A DNA stretch of 64,000 nt, taken from Castellaniella daejeonensis. Lineage in GTDB: Bacteria; Pseudomonadota; Gammaproteobacteria; Burkholderiales; Burkholderiaceae_B. Where the stretch lies: NCBI RefSeq assembly GCF_039523555.1, contig NZ_BAAAFN010000004.1, positions 62,001 to 126,000 of the forward strand. The letters run 5' to 3'. Below, in pieces: positions 8,047 to 17,084 of this stretch (position 1 is the stretch's first letter; each line of letters begins with the position of its first letter). Made by a program: the position numbers and the translations under genes. Under the pieces are notes generated by a model. The model made no database searches. It saw only the letters and a list, made by a program, of their open reading frames with translations, and had not been told where the DNA came from.

Positions 8047-8654
8047 GCATGTCCGGCCGTTCGGGATCTTTGCCCTGGTGGGGGTGGGGGGTGGCCGCAC
8101 TGGCGTGCCTGGGCCTGGCACTGGCGCTGCGCGGCTGGCTGACGGCGCTGATGAGCCTGCACATGCTGGTCCAGATTCCCCTGCTGGTGCTGGCGGGACT
8201 GTTCGCCGAGCAGGCCTGGCACGCCGGCCGGAACCGGGATCCCGCCGGCCGGCCGCGCCCGGCCTGGTCCTATAATGAATACGGTATTCCCGGCCTGCTG
8301 CTGGTCAGCCTGGTCGGCGCGGGCTGGATGATTCCCAAGGCGCTGGACGATGCGCTGACGGACTGGCGCGTGGCGGCGTTCAAGTACCTGGGGTTGCCGG
8401 TCTGCGGCTGGGTGCTGCGGGCTTCGCTGCGGCGATCCAACGTCGTCATCAAGCTCTTTTTCCTGGGCAATTTCTGCTGGATGAGCGCCATCGTGGGCAT
8501 GATCTACCTGGATCAGCCCATCCGCCTGTGCAATGCCTACCTGCAGGACGACCAGGATTGGTCGGGCCGCGGGCTGATCGCCCTGGCCATCGTCCTGCCG
8601 TCGTGCTGGCTGCTGGCCGAGCTCAAGCCGGTGTGGCGCTTCCTCAACCGTTGA
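8043..8654 (+). CDS. Six-helix membrane protein of the oxidase cluster, function unknown
   Basis: I do not recognise this 203-residue protein with certainty. It has about six hydrophobic helices: near residues 12-30, 36-55, 80-95, 115-130, 137-155 and 171-190. Polar residues in or near membrane segments (SLHMLVQIPLL, EQAWHAGRN, FLGNFCWMSAI, LPVCGW) include His and Cys that could bind copper or haem. It starts inside the end of the SCO gene and is the last member of the ccoN-ccoO-cytochrome-SCO set, so an oxidase assembly or copper-handling role, like CtaG-type proteins, is an inference from position only. Confidence 0.7.
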   Translation: MSMSGRSGSLPWWGWGVAALACLGLALALRGWLTALMSLHMLVQIPLLVLAGLFAEQAWHAGRNRDPAGRPRPAWSYNEYGIPGLLLVSLVGAGWMIPKALDDALTDWRVAAFKYLGLPVCGWVLRASLRRSNVVIKLFFLGNFCWMSAIVGMIYLDQPIRLCNAYLQDDQDWSGRGLIALAIVLPSCWLLAELKPVWRFLNR

Positions 8655-8666
8655 CAAGGATTTCTC

Positions 8667-9374
8667 ATGGAACAGGTGATGCACGAGACGGCCATGGAAC
8701 CTGCGCGCGGACGGGCCGCGGCTTCGGGCTGGCGCCGCAGGATGGGCAGGCTGGATGCGATCCTGGCCGAGGCCGGCCGCGCCCTGCAGGTGCTGGATGG
8801 CACGGTGCCCCACGAGCGGGCCAATCCCGCGGGTCCGGCGGCGGCCGACGATCCCGCGCTGACCGATGCCGAGTCCCGCCATGCCGCCGGCCTGATGCGG
8901 GTCAACCACGTGGGCGAGATCTGCGCCCAGGCCCTGTACCGGGGCCAGGCACTGCTGTGCCGGGACGAGGGAATCCGCCGCGTGCTGCTGCGGGCCGCCG
9001 AAGAAGAAGTCGACCACCTTGCCTGGTGCCGGCAGCGCCTGGACGAACTCCGCAGCCGCCCGAGCCTGCTCAATCCCCTGTGGTATGCCGGGTCGTTCGG
9101 CCTCGGGCTGGCCGCCAGCCGCGCGGGAATCCCCTACAACCTGGGCTTCATGGCCGAGACCGAGCGCCAGGTCGAGGAACACCTGGACGGCCACCTGGCC
9201 GCATTGCCTGACCCCGACCAGCGTTCGCGGCGCATCGTGACCCAGATGCGCGACGACGAGATCGGCCACCGCACCACCGCCGAGGACCACGGCGCGGTGC
9301 CGTTGCCCGCGCCCGTCCGGGGCGCCATGCGGCTGATGTCGAAGATCATGACGACCACCGCCTATCGGATTTGA
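8667..9374 (+). CDS. coq7: 2-polyprenyl-3-methyl-6-methoxy-1,4-benzoquinol hydroxylase (Coq7 family)
   Basis: Coq7 is a membrane-associated di-iron monooxygenase that adds the last hydroxyl group in ubiquinone synthesis. The 235-residue protein has the carboxylate-bridged di-iron ligands in repeated motifs: RVNHVGEICAQALYRGQ, RAAEEEVDHLAWCRQRL, ETERQVEEHLDGHL and MRDDEIGHRTTAE, giving the ExxH pattern of this ferritin-like family. Many Burkholderiales use Coq7 here in place of the flavin enzyme UbiF. The start at 8667 follows an AAGGAT ribosome site. It lies 12 bases after the oxidase cluster and may be co-transcribed, fitting a respiratory-chain group. Confidence 0.94.
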   Translation: MEQVMHETAMEPARGRAAASGWRRRMGRLDAILAEAGRALQVLDGTVPHERANPAGPAAADDPALTDAESRHAAGLMRVNHVGEICAQALYRGQALLCRDEGIRRVLLRAAEEEVDHLAWCRQRLDELRSRPSLLNPLWYAGSFGLGLAASRAGIPYNLGFMAETERQVEEHLDGHLAALPDPDQRSRRIVTQMRDDEIGHRTTAEDHGAVPLPAPVRGAMRLMSKIMTTTAYRI

Positions 9375-9457
9375 GCCTGGCGGGCTAGGGACTTACCCTG
9401 CTTTGTGATCAAAACACAACAAAGCCCAGGGTATTGTCTATTGACAACAAATTGATC

Positions 9458-9487
9458 TTGCATCGCAGCAAGTTTCTTCTATATAAT
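9458..9487 (+). promoter_or_regulatory. Sigma-70-type promoter of the small-RNA candidate
   Basis: A -35 box TTGCAT (9458-9463) and a perfect -10 box TATAAT (9482-9487) are separated by 18 bases. The surrounding A+T-rich stretch (9403-9490) stands out against the GC-rich chromosome. The predicted start of transcription is near 9494, upstream of the structured region that ends at 9647. No open reading frame with a ribosome site follows, so this promoter most likely serves a non-coding RNA. Confidence 0.65.
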
Positions 9488-9493
9488 TTGCTT

Positions 9494-9647
9494 ATCGGAT
9501 GTCGAAACGTGATTGCAGCGGGAAAACCCCTAATCACGTCGGCTCGGAACCCCAGGTTCCTCGTAGCCCGACATGCCACGGTTGTCTCCTCCACCCTCCT
9601 CCTTTGGTGGATTTAGCCCAGGATCTTCGGATCTTGGGCTTTTTTTT
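9494..9647 (+). ncRNA. Small RNA candidate with an anti-Shine-Dalgarno hairpin loop
   Basis: Between coq7 and the convergent iclR gene lies a 150-base region with strong RNA structure. Hairpin 1: ACGTGATT (9507-9514) pairs perfectly with AATCACGT (9532-9539), enclosing GGG-AAAA-CCC. Hairpin 2: GGAACC (9546-9551) pairs with GGTTCC (9555-9560), extended by GTCGG/CCGAC outside. Hairpin 3: TCCACC (9590-9595) pairs with GGTGGA (9606-9611) and shows a loop CTCCTCCTTT that copies the anti-Shine-Dalgarno end of 16S rRNA. A UUCG-capped terminator ends it, and a consensus promoter precedes it. Such CU-rich loops are known in small RNAs that bind ribosome sites of mRNAs. I do not recognise the family; 6S and tmRNA features are absent. 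The 5' end is estimated from the promoter. Confidence 0.65.
9615..9647 (+). terminator. Rho-independent terminator with UUCG loop
   Basis: AGCCCAGGATC (9615-9625) pairs with GATCTTGGGCT (9630-9640) over eleven positions with one G-U pair, closed by the very stable TTCG loop and followed directly by a run of T (9640-9647). The T-run is on the plus strand only, so it ends the small-RNA candidate and, if they are joined, coq7. Confidence 0.9.
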
Positions 9648-9668
9648 GCCTGTGCCGGGCGGCCCTTT

Positions 9669-10454
9669 CTATTGCGCTCTCCAGGCCCCCAGGCGCTCGG
9701 ACAGCCGGTCGGCCAGCTTGCGGATGGCCTGCCCCGCGCGCTCTTCGAGCGCCGGATTGGCTTCCAGCGAACGGATGCTGACCGCGACCCCGGCCACGGC
9801 TTCGGGATTGCGCGAATCGAAGACCGGTGCCCCGAAGCAGTACATGCCTTCGCGCACCGCCTCGCGGTCGATCGAATACTGCCGCTGGCGGATCTGCCGC
9901 AGTTCGGCGATGACCGATTCGGTATCGCGCAGGCCGTGATCGGTCAGGGGGGCGGGCCAGCCGCCGGACAGGCCATCCAGCAGCCTGCGCACGCCGGCAT
10001 CGGGCAGGGTGCTGAGCATGGCCAGGCCGGTGGCGGTATAGACCGCGGGCAGGCGCATGCCGGCGTGGAACCGCAGCCCCAGGGGGTGCTTGCCGTTGCG
10101 GCAGGCGATGTAGACGACCTCGGCGCCGTCGCGCACCGACAGGGTGATGGTTTCTTCCGGCAGGACGCGCATGTCGTCCCAGGAGGCGAAGAATTCCTGG
10201 GTGATGTCCAGCCGTGCCATGAAGGCATTGGCCCACATCATCACGTGCGGTCCCGGTACCATCTGGCCGCCGTCCAGTCGCGTGATCAGGTTCAGGTGCT
10301 CCAGCGTGGCGCACAGGCCGTGCAGGCTGCTCTTGGGCAGTTGCAATTCCCGGGCCAGTTCGGCCAGGGTGGCGGGGCGGCCGGTGCGGGCCAGCAGGTC
10401 CAGCACGGCCGAGGCGCGGGCGACGGCCGGCGCAAGTATCTTGTCGGTGTTCAT
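9669..10454 (-). CDS. IclR-family transcriptional regulator
   Basis: This 261-residue regulator has the IclR layout: an N-terminal winged helix-turn-helix (about residues 10-60, with RPATLAELARELQLPKSSLH) and a C-terminal effector-binding domain (about 80-250) with VVYIACRNGKHPLGLR, GMRLPAVYTATGLAMLS and a C-terminal GVAVSIRS block. ATG 10454 gives a normal family start; a longer frame to 10574 adds sequence with no family match. It diverges from the aldehyde dehydrogenase gene, and repeated CGTTCATT elements sit between the two, so it most likely controls itself and that gene in response to a small organic acid. The effector is unknown. Confidence 0.9.
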   Translation of the reverse strand: MNTDKILAPAVARASAVLDLLARTGRPATLAELARELQLPKSSLHGLCATLEHLNLITRLDGGQMVPGPHVMMWANAFMARLDITQEFFASWDDMRVLPEETITLSVRDGAEVVYIACRNGKHPLGLRFHAGMRLPAVYTATGLAMLSTLPDAGVRRLLDGLSGGWPAPLTDHGLRDTESVIAELRQIRQRQYSIDREAVREGMYCFGAPVFDSRNPEAVAGVAVSIRSLEANPALEERAGQAIRKLADRLSERLGAWRAQ

Positions 10455-10548
10455 CGGGGAATCATCGCAGGGGCGGCGGAAGGGATGCGCCGGGCACGCG
10501 CCATGCCGGCGGATTGACGCCCGGCCGTGCCGGCCAGTATCATCGTTG

Positions 10549-10585
10549 CGTTCATTCAAGCAAACGTCGTTCATTATACTGAACG
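10549..10585. promoter_or_regulatory. Likely IclR operator between iclR-family gene and gabD-like gene
   Basis: A perfect inverted repeat, CGTTCA (10568-10573) and TGAACG (10580-10585) with a six-base spacer, lies 19 bases before the dehydrogenase start. A further direct copy of CGTTCATT begins at 10549, spaced 19 bases (about two helical turns) from the first. This arrangement between divergent genes fits binding of two regulator dimers. The link to the neighbouring regulator is inferred. Confidence 0.55.
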
Positions 10586-10603
10586 ATCAAACGGAGCACA
10601 AGC

Positions 10604-12058
10604 ATGCTGGCATTGAAAAAACCGGACCTGCTTCGCCAGCAGGCCTATATCAATGGTCAATGGTGCGATGCGGATTCCGCCGCTACCTTCGACGTCCGCA
10701 ATCCGGCCACGGGCGAGATCCTGGGCACCGTGCCCGACATGGGCGCGGCCGAGACGCGCCGTGCCATCGAGGGCGCCCAGGCGGCCTGGGGCGCCTGGCG
10801 CGCCATGACCGCCAAGGAACGCGCGGCGATCCTGCGGCGCTGGTTCGATCTGATGACCGAGCATGCCCAGGACCTGGCCGTGATCATGACGGCCGAACAA
10901 GGCAAGCCCCTGAGCGAATCCCGGGGCGAGATCGCCTACGGCGCAGCCTTCCTGGAATGGTTCGCCGAAGAAGGCAAGCGAGCCTATGGCGACGTGATTC
11001 CCACGTTTGCCAGGGACCGCCGGATCGTCGTCACCAAGGAACCCATTGGCGTGTGCGCCGCCATCACGCCCTGGAATTTCCCTTCTTCCATGATCACGCG
11101 CAAGGCGGGCGCCGCGCTGGCGGCGGGCTGCCCGCTGGTGGTCAAGCCGGCCGAGCAGACGCCGTTCTCGGCCCTGGCCCTGGCCGTCCTGGCGGAAGAG
11201 GCCGGGGTGCCGCCGGGCGTGTTTTCCGTCCTGACGGGAGACGCCCCCGCCATCGGCGGCGAGATGACCTCCAGCCCGCTCGTGCGCAAGGTCTCGTTCA
11301 CCGGATCGACCGAGATCGGGCGGCTGTTGATGGGCCAGTGCGCCCCATCGATCAAGAAGCTGTCCCTGGAACTGGGCGGCAACGCGCCTTTCATCGTGTT
11401 CGACGATGCCGATCTGGATGCCGCCGTGGAAGGCGCCATCGCCAGCAAATACCGCAACGCCGGGCAGACCTGCGTATGCACCAACCGCTTCTACGTGCAG
11501 GATTCGGTCTACGACGCCTTCAGCCGGAAGCTGGTGGAAGCCGTCGGCAGGCTGCGGGTCGGCAACGGCCTTGAAGAAGGCGTCACCCAGGGGCCGCTGA
11601 TCGACGAGGCCGCCGTGGCCAAGGTCCGGGAGCACATCGCGGATGCCGTTGCGCAAGGCGGGCGCATCCTGACCGGGGGACGGCCCCATGCGCTGGGGCA
11701 CACGTTCTTCGAGCCCACGGTGCTGGCCGATGCGCTGCCCACGATGCGGCTCGCCCGCGAGGAAACCTTCGGCCCGCTGGCCCCGCTGTTCCGTTTCGGC
11801 AGCGATGCCGACGTCATTCGCATGGCCAACGATACCGAATACGGCCTTGCGGCCTATTTCTACAGCCGCGACATCGGCCGGGTGTGGCGTGTGGCGGAGG
11901 CGCTGGAATACGGCATGGTGGGCATCAACACCGGGCTGATCTCCAACGAGGCCGTGCCTTTCGGCGGGGTCAAGCAGTCCGGGCTGGGGCGCGAGGGCTC
12001 CCATTACGGGCTCGACGATTACCTGGTCGTCAAATACCTGTGCATGGGCGGCATCTGA
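10604..12058 (+). CDS. gabD: Aldehyde dehydrogenase, succinate-semialdehyde type
   Basis: This NAD(P)-dependent aldehyde dehydrogenase (484 residues) oxidises an aldehyde to its acid; sequence style points to succinate semialdehyde dehydrogenase or a close relative such as glutarate semialdehyde dehydrogenase. Marks are the nucleotide-binding block PWNFPSSMITRKAGAALAAG, the Gly motif SFTGSTEIGR, the general-base Glu in LELGGNAPFIVFDDADLDAA (about residue 256) and the catalytic Cys in NAGQTCVCTNRFY (about 290), and the C-terminal PFGGVKQSGLGREGS. A CXC pair at the active site, as here (C-V-C), is typical of GabD. It is transcribed alone, away from the IclR gene, and ends at a strong terminator. 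Confidence 0.87.
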   Translation: MLALKKPDLLRQQAYINGQWCDADSAATFDVRNPATGEILGTVPDMGAAETRRAIEGAQAAWGAWRAMTAKERAAILRRWFDLMTEHAQDLAVIMTAEQGKPLSESRGEIAYGAAFLEWFAEEGKRAYGDVIPTFARDRRIVVTKEPIGVCAAITPWNFPSSMITRKAGAALAAGCPLVVKPAEQTPFSALALAVLAEEAGVPPGVFSVLTGDAPAIGGEMTSSPLVRKVSFTGSTEIGRLLMGQCAPSIKKLSLELGGNAPFIVFDDADLDAAVEGAIASKYRNAGQTCVCTNRFYVQDSVYDAFSRKLVEAVGRLRVGNGLEEGVTQGPLIDEAAVAKVREHIADAVAQGGRILTGGRPHALGHTFFEPTVLADALPTMRLAREETFGPLAPLFRFGSDADVIRMANDTEYGLAAYFYSRDIGRVWRVAEALEYGMVGINTGLISNEAVPFGGVKQSGLGREGSHYGLDDYLVVKYLCMGGI

Positions 12059-12076
12059 TCACCTGACTCGCCGGCA

Positions 12077-12113
12077 GGGCCACGCGGGCGGACACTCCCG
12101 CGTGGCCCTTTTG
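12077..12113 (+). terminator. Rho-independent terminator after gabD-like gene
   Basis: GGGCCACGCGGG (12077-12088) pairs perfectly with CCCGCGTGGCCC (12097-12108) around an eight-base loop, followed by TTTTG. It separates the aldehyde dehydrogenase from the glycan cluster. Confidence 0.9.
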
Positions 12114-12189
12114 TTGCATCTGTATCCGCTGCGCTGCACCACAGGTTACAAAATTGGCCGATAATCTCGTTTTGCTCAACGGGATCCAC

Positions 12190-13332
12190 TTGAACGCCTC
12201 CAATCTGTCCGCCACGCTCAGCTGGCCCATCATCGGGATCGTGGCCTTCATGGTCGGCGGCCTGATTGTCGTGTCGGAGCGCTGGCATGGCCGCCTCACC
12301 GGCGACACGGACATGCACAAGCCGCAGGCCATGCATTCCCGCGCGGCGCCCCGGGTGGGCGGTCTGGCCGTGGTGGCCGGCAGTCTGGCTGGCTTGCTGG
12401 TGCTGGGGCCCAGCAACATGACCCTGACCTGGCTGTGGCCGGCGTTGTTCGTTTCCGCGCTGCCCGTGTTCGTGGCCGGGCTGCTCGAAGACATCACCAA
12501 GGACATCGGTTCCGGCAAGCGCCTGCTGGCGGCCTTCGTGTCGGCCGCCATTGCGTGGTGGCTGCTGGGCGGCGTCTCGCGCGTGGGGCTGTCGTGGGCC
12601 GACGCGCTGCTGTCATCCTGGCCGATCATCTCGCTGCTGTTCACCATGGTGGCGGTCGGCGGTTGCACGCACGCCCTGAACATCATCGACGGCATGAACG
12701 GCCTGGCGGGCATGATCGCCACCCTGATGGCGGTGTCGCTCGCCCTGGTCGCCTGGCAGGTCCAGGACATCCCCATCTTTCTCATCGCCACGTCCCTGGC
12801 TTCGGCGACGCTGGGTTTCCTGGTCTGGAACTTCCCCTTCGGCCGGGTTTTCCTGGGCGACGGCGGGGCGTATTTCGTCGGCTTCATGCTGGCCGAGCTG
12901 GCCGTGCAGCTGGTGGTGCGCAACCCGGGGGTATCGCCCTTCTATGCGCTGGCGGTGCTGTTCTACCCGGTCTTCGAGACCCTGTTTTCCATCTGGCGCC
13001 GCAAGTTCAAGCGCGGCGTGCCGGTCGACCAGCCCGACGCGCTCCACCTGCACCAGCTGGTGTTCCGCCGCCTGGTGCGCATCACCTTCAGCCGCGACCG
13101 CCGCCATGCGCTGCCGGCATTGTGCAACGCCATGACTTCGCCCTATCTGTGGGTGCTGGCCCTGATCGGGCTGGTGCCCGCGACGCTCTGGTGGGACAAC
13201 GCCTGGGTGCTGTGCTTCAGCATGGCGGTCTTTGCCGGGGTCTATATCTGGCTGTACATCCGCCTCGTCACCTGGCGCAGGCCGCGCTGGCTGCTGCTGC
13301 CCTCCTTGGGGCGCGGCGTGCGACGCGATTAA
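12190..13332 (+). CDS. WecA/MraY-like undecaprenyl-phosphate sugar-1-phosphate transferase
   Basis: This polytopic membrane enzyme (about 380 residues, roughly ten helices) should transfer an N-acetylhexosamine-1-phosphate to undecaprenyl phosphate and so start a surface glycan. Family marks are APRVGGLAVVAG (about 50-61), FVAGLLEDITKDIGSGKRLL with the acidic loop, NIIDGMNGLAGM (about 164-175), FGRVFLGDGGAYFVGFM (about 217-233) and the His loop LHLHQLVFRRLVR. Start choice is uncertain: in-frame TTG codons lie at 12154, 12172 and 12190 and no ATG is near; 12190 is taken because an ACGGGA ribosome-site-like stretch precedes it. It heads the cluster that continues with tviB and tviC. Confidence 0.87.
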   Translation: MNASNLSATLSWPIIGIVAFMVGGLIVVSERWHGRLTGDTDMHKPQAMHSRAAPRVGGLAVVAGSLAGLLVLGPSNMTLTWLWPALFVSALPVFVAGLLEDITKDIGSGKRLLAAFVSAAIAWWLLGGVSRVGLSWADALLSSWPIISLLFTMVAVGGCTHALNIIDGMNGLAGMIATLMAVSLALVAWQVQDIPIFLIATSLASATLGFLVWNFPFGRVFLGDGGAYFVGFMLAELAVQLVVRNPGVSPFYALAVLFYPVFETLFSIWRRKFKRGVPVDQPDALHLHQLVFRRLVRITFSRDRRHALPALCNAMTSPYLWVLALIGLVPATLWWDNAWVLCFSMAVFAGVYIWLYIRLVTWRRPRWLLLPSLGRGVRRD

Positions 13333-13375
13333 AATTCCACATTGTCAAATCGGCATACATGCCGGGGAGAACCAA

Positions 13376-14650
<1,275 letters not shown>

Positions 14651-14659
14651 GGCTGCGGC

Positions 14660-15685
14660 ATGACTTCTCGCTATGAAACCGTCCTGACCGAACTTCGGGC
14701 GCAACCACGCACCTGGCTGGTGACGGGCTGCGCCGGCTTCATCGGTTCCAATCTGCTGGAAGCGCTGCTGGAAATGGACCAGACCGTCGTCGGCCTGGAC
14801 AATTTCTCCACCGGCTACCAGCGCAACCTGGACGAGGTCGAATCCCGGGTCGGTCCCGCGCGGTGGGCGCGCTTCCGCTTCATCGAAGGCGACATCCGCG
14901 ACCTGGACACCTGCCGGCAGGCGGTCAAGGGCGTGCGCCATGTGCTGCACCAGGCGGCGCTGGGTTCAGTTCCGCGCTCGCTGCACGACCCGATCACCAG
15001 CAACGCGGTCAACGTCGGCGGCCAGCTCAACATGCTGGTGGCCGCGCGCGACGCCCAGGTCGAGTCCTTCGTCTATGCGGCATCCAGTTCCACCTACGGC
15101 GACCATCCCGGCCTGCCCAAGGTCGAGGATCAGATCGGCAAGCCGCTGTCGCCCTACGCGGTCACCAAGTACGTCAACGAACTGTACGCCGACGTCTTTG
15201 CCCGCGCCTATGGCTTCAAGTCCGTCGGCCTGCGTTATTTCAACGTCTTCGGGCGGCGCCAGGATCCGGACGGCGCCTATGCGGCCGTGATCCCGAAGTG
15301 GGTGTCGTCGATGATCCGCGACCAGGAGGTCGTGATCAACGGCGACGGCGAGACCAGCCGCGACTTCTGCTACATCGACAACGTCGTCCAGGCCAATGTG
15401 CTGGCGTCCCTGGCCGGCCCCGAAGGCGTCAACCAGGTCTACAACGTCGCCTTCAATGCCCGCACGTCGCTCAACCAGCTGTTCGGGTACCTGAGCGACA
15501 TCCTGGGGCGCAACGGCGTGGCTTATGCGCGCCCCCCCCGCCATGCCGATTTCCGCGCGGGCGACGTGCGCCATTCGCAGGCCGACATCGCCAAGGCACG
15601 CACCCTGCTGGGCTACGATCCGCAGTTCGACATCCTGCGGGGCCTGGAGGTCGCCATGCCCTGGTACGTCCAGTTCCTGAGCTGA
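14660..15685 (+). CDS. tviC: UDP-N-acetylglucosamine(uronate) 4-epimerase
   Basis: This short-chain dehydrogenase-type epimerase inverts C4 between gluco and galacto forms of UDP-N-acetylhexosamines or their uronic acids. The 341-residue protein shows the extended-SDR motif WLVTGCAGFIGSNLLEALL (about residues 19-37), SSSTYGDHPGLPKVED and the catalytic YxxxK in PLSPYAVTKYVNELYA (about 160-175), then RYFNVFGRRQDPDGAYAAVI. This pattern and its place after tviB match TviC/WbpP. Together the two enzymes would supply UDP-N-acetylgalactosaminuronate to the glycosyltransferases downstream. Confidence 0.91.
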   Translation: MTSRYETVLTELRAQPRTWLVTGCAGFIGSNLLEALLEMDQTVVGLDNFSTGYQRNLDEVESRVGPARWARFRFIEGDIRDLDTCRQAVKGVRHVLHQAALGSVPRSLHDPITSNAVNVGGQLNMLVAARDAQVESFVYAASSSTYGDHPGLPKVEDQIGKPLSPYAVTKYVNELYADVFARAYGFKSVGLRYFNVFGRRQDPDGAYAAVIPKWVSSMIRDQEVVINGDGETSRDFCYIDNVVQANVLASLAGPEGVNQVYNVAFNARTSLNQLFGYLSDILGRNGVAYARPPRHADFRAGDVRHSQADIAKARTLLGYDPQFDILRGLEVAMPWYVQFLS

Positions 15686-15734
15686 CGATGGCGCGCGGGT
15701 CCGACGCGATCTCCTTGGCGGGCAGGTTCTGGTC

Positions 15735-17084
15735 GTGATCGCGCCGCTGAAGCGCCGGCTGGCGGGCCTGCACGCCGATCACCGCCGCATCGCCCTGGGA
15801 GCGGCCCGCGTGGCCTTCTTTCTGCTGATGGGCAAGGCAGTGGGCGCCGTCAAGGAAATGGCGGTGGCCTACCGCTACGGCGTCAGCGATGCGGTGGATG
15901 CCTACCAGTTCACCCTCACGATCGCCAACTGGCTGCCGGTGACGCTGGTCGGCGCCTGTTCCGTGGTGCTGATCCCGGCCCTGGTGCGCAGCCGCCAGGG
16001 CGAGTCCGCCCAGCACGGCCGTTTCCTGGGCGAACTGCAGGCCTGGGCCTGGGCGCTGGGCGTCGCGGCGGCCATCCTGCTGGGGCTGGCCTGGCCAATG
16101 GTTCTGGACGTGGCGGGGCAGGACCTGTCGCCCGCAGTCCGCGACATGAGCCTGCTGCTGATCCTGGGGTTCGCGCCGGCCGCCTTCTTCACGATCTGGA
16201 CGGGTCTGGGCGCGGCGCGCCTGAGAGCGCACGAACGCCACATCAATACGCTGCTCGACAGCGTGCCGGCCCTGGCGATCCTGGTCTGCGTGCTGGCCGC
16301 GCCCGCGGATGCCGGAATCCTGCCGCTGCTCTGGGGCACCCTGCTGGGCTATGCCGTCCAGGCCGTGTGGCAGGATCTCCTGGCGCGGCGCGCGGACCGC
16401 GTGCCGGTGCGGCCGCGCCTGAGCCGGCATGCGCCGCAGTGGTCCAGCCTGGCTGCCGCAGCGGGCATCATGCTGGTCGGCCAGCTGGCCATGAGTTTCG
16501 TCGGCCCGATCGACCAGTACACGGCCGCCGGGCTGGGCGCCAATGCCAACGCGACCCTGGGCTACGCGGCGCGGCTGCTGTCGCTGATGATCGGGCTGGG
16601 GGCCGCCTCGGTCGGCCGTGCGGCCCTGCCGGTGCTGGCCGACATCCAGGCGCGGGGGGACGCGGCGCACGCCCGCGCCATGGCGCTGAAATGGTCGTTC
16701 GCCCTGCTGGCGATCGGCGCGGCCGCCGTGCTGGCCGGCTGGTGGCTGGCCCCCTGGCTGGTGTCGCTGCTGTTCGAACGCGGCGCCTTCACGGCGCAGG
16801 ATACGGTCGCCGTGGCCCACGTGCTGCGCTGGGGCATGCTCCAGCTGCCGTTCTATTTCGGCGTGCTGATCCTGGTGCAGTTGCTGGCCAGCCAGAACCG
16901 CTACGGCTGGATGGCGGCGATCGCCGTTCTGAATTTCGGCCTCAAGGCCTGGATGAACACCGTGCTCGCGCCGTCCATGGGTGCGGCGGGCATCATGCTG
17001 GCGACCGCCCTGATGTACGCCCTGTCCTATGCCTGCTACCTGGTCCTGGCCTGGCACGTGCAACCCGGGAAGGAGCCCGCATGA
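15735..17084 (+). CDS. MurJ/MviN-like lipid-linked sugar flippase
   Basis: This 449-residue protein has about twelve to fourteen membrane helices and belongs to the MOP exporter superfamily, MurJ/MviN branch, which flips undecaprenyl-linked sugars to the outer face of the inner membrane. Typical pieces are GKAVGAVKEMAVAYRYG (about 32-48), GAARLRAHERH, SFVGPIDQYTAAGLGANANA (about 255-274) and LFERGAFTAQDT. It sits among surface-glycan genes and away from any peptidoglycan genes, so it probably serves this glycan, in the place normally taken by Wzx. GTG 15735 is the only good early start. Its end overlaps the next glycosyltransferase start (ATGA). Confidence 0.82.
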   Translation: MIAPLKRRLAGLHADHRRIALGAARVAFFLLMGKAVGAVKEMAVAYRYGVSDAVDAYQFTLTIANWLPVTLVGACSVVLIPALVRSRQGESAQHGRFLGELQAWAWALGVAAAILLGLAWPMVLDVAGQDLSPAVRDMSLLLILGFAPAAFFTIWTGLGAARLRAHERHINTLLDSVPALAILVCVLAAPADAGILPLLWGTLLGYAVQAVWQDLLARRADRVPVRPRLSRHAPQWSSLAAAAGIMLVGQLAMSFVGPIDQYTAAGLGANANATLGYAARLLSLMIGLGAASVGRAALPVLADIQARGDAAHARAMALKWSFALLAIGAAAVLAGWWLAPWLVSLLFERGAFTAQDTVAVAHVLRWGMLQLPFYFGVLILVQLLASQNRYGWMAAIAVLNFGLKAWMNTVLAPSMGAAGIMLATALMYALSYACYLVLAWHVQPGKEPA

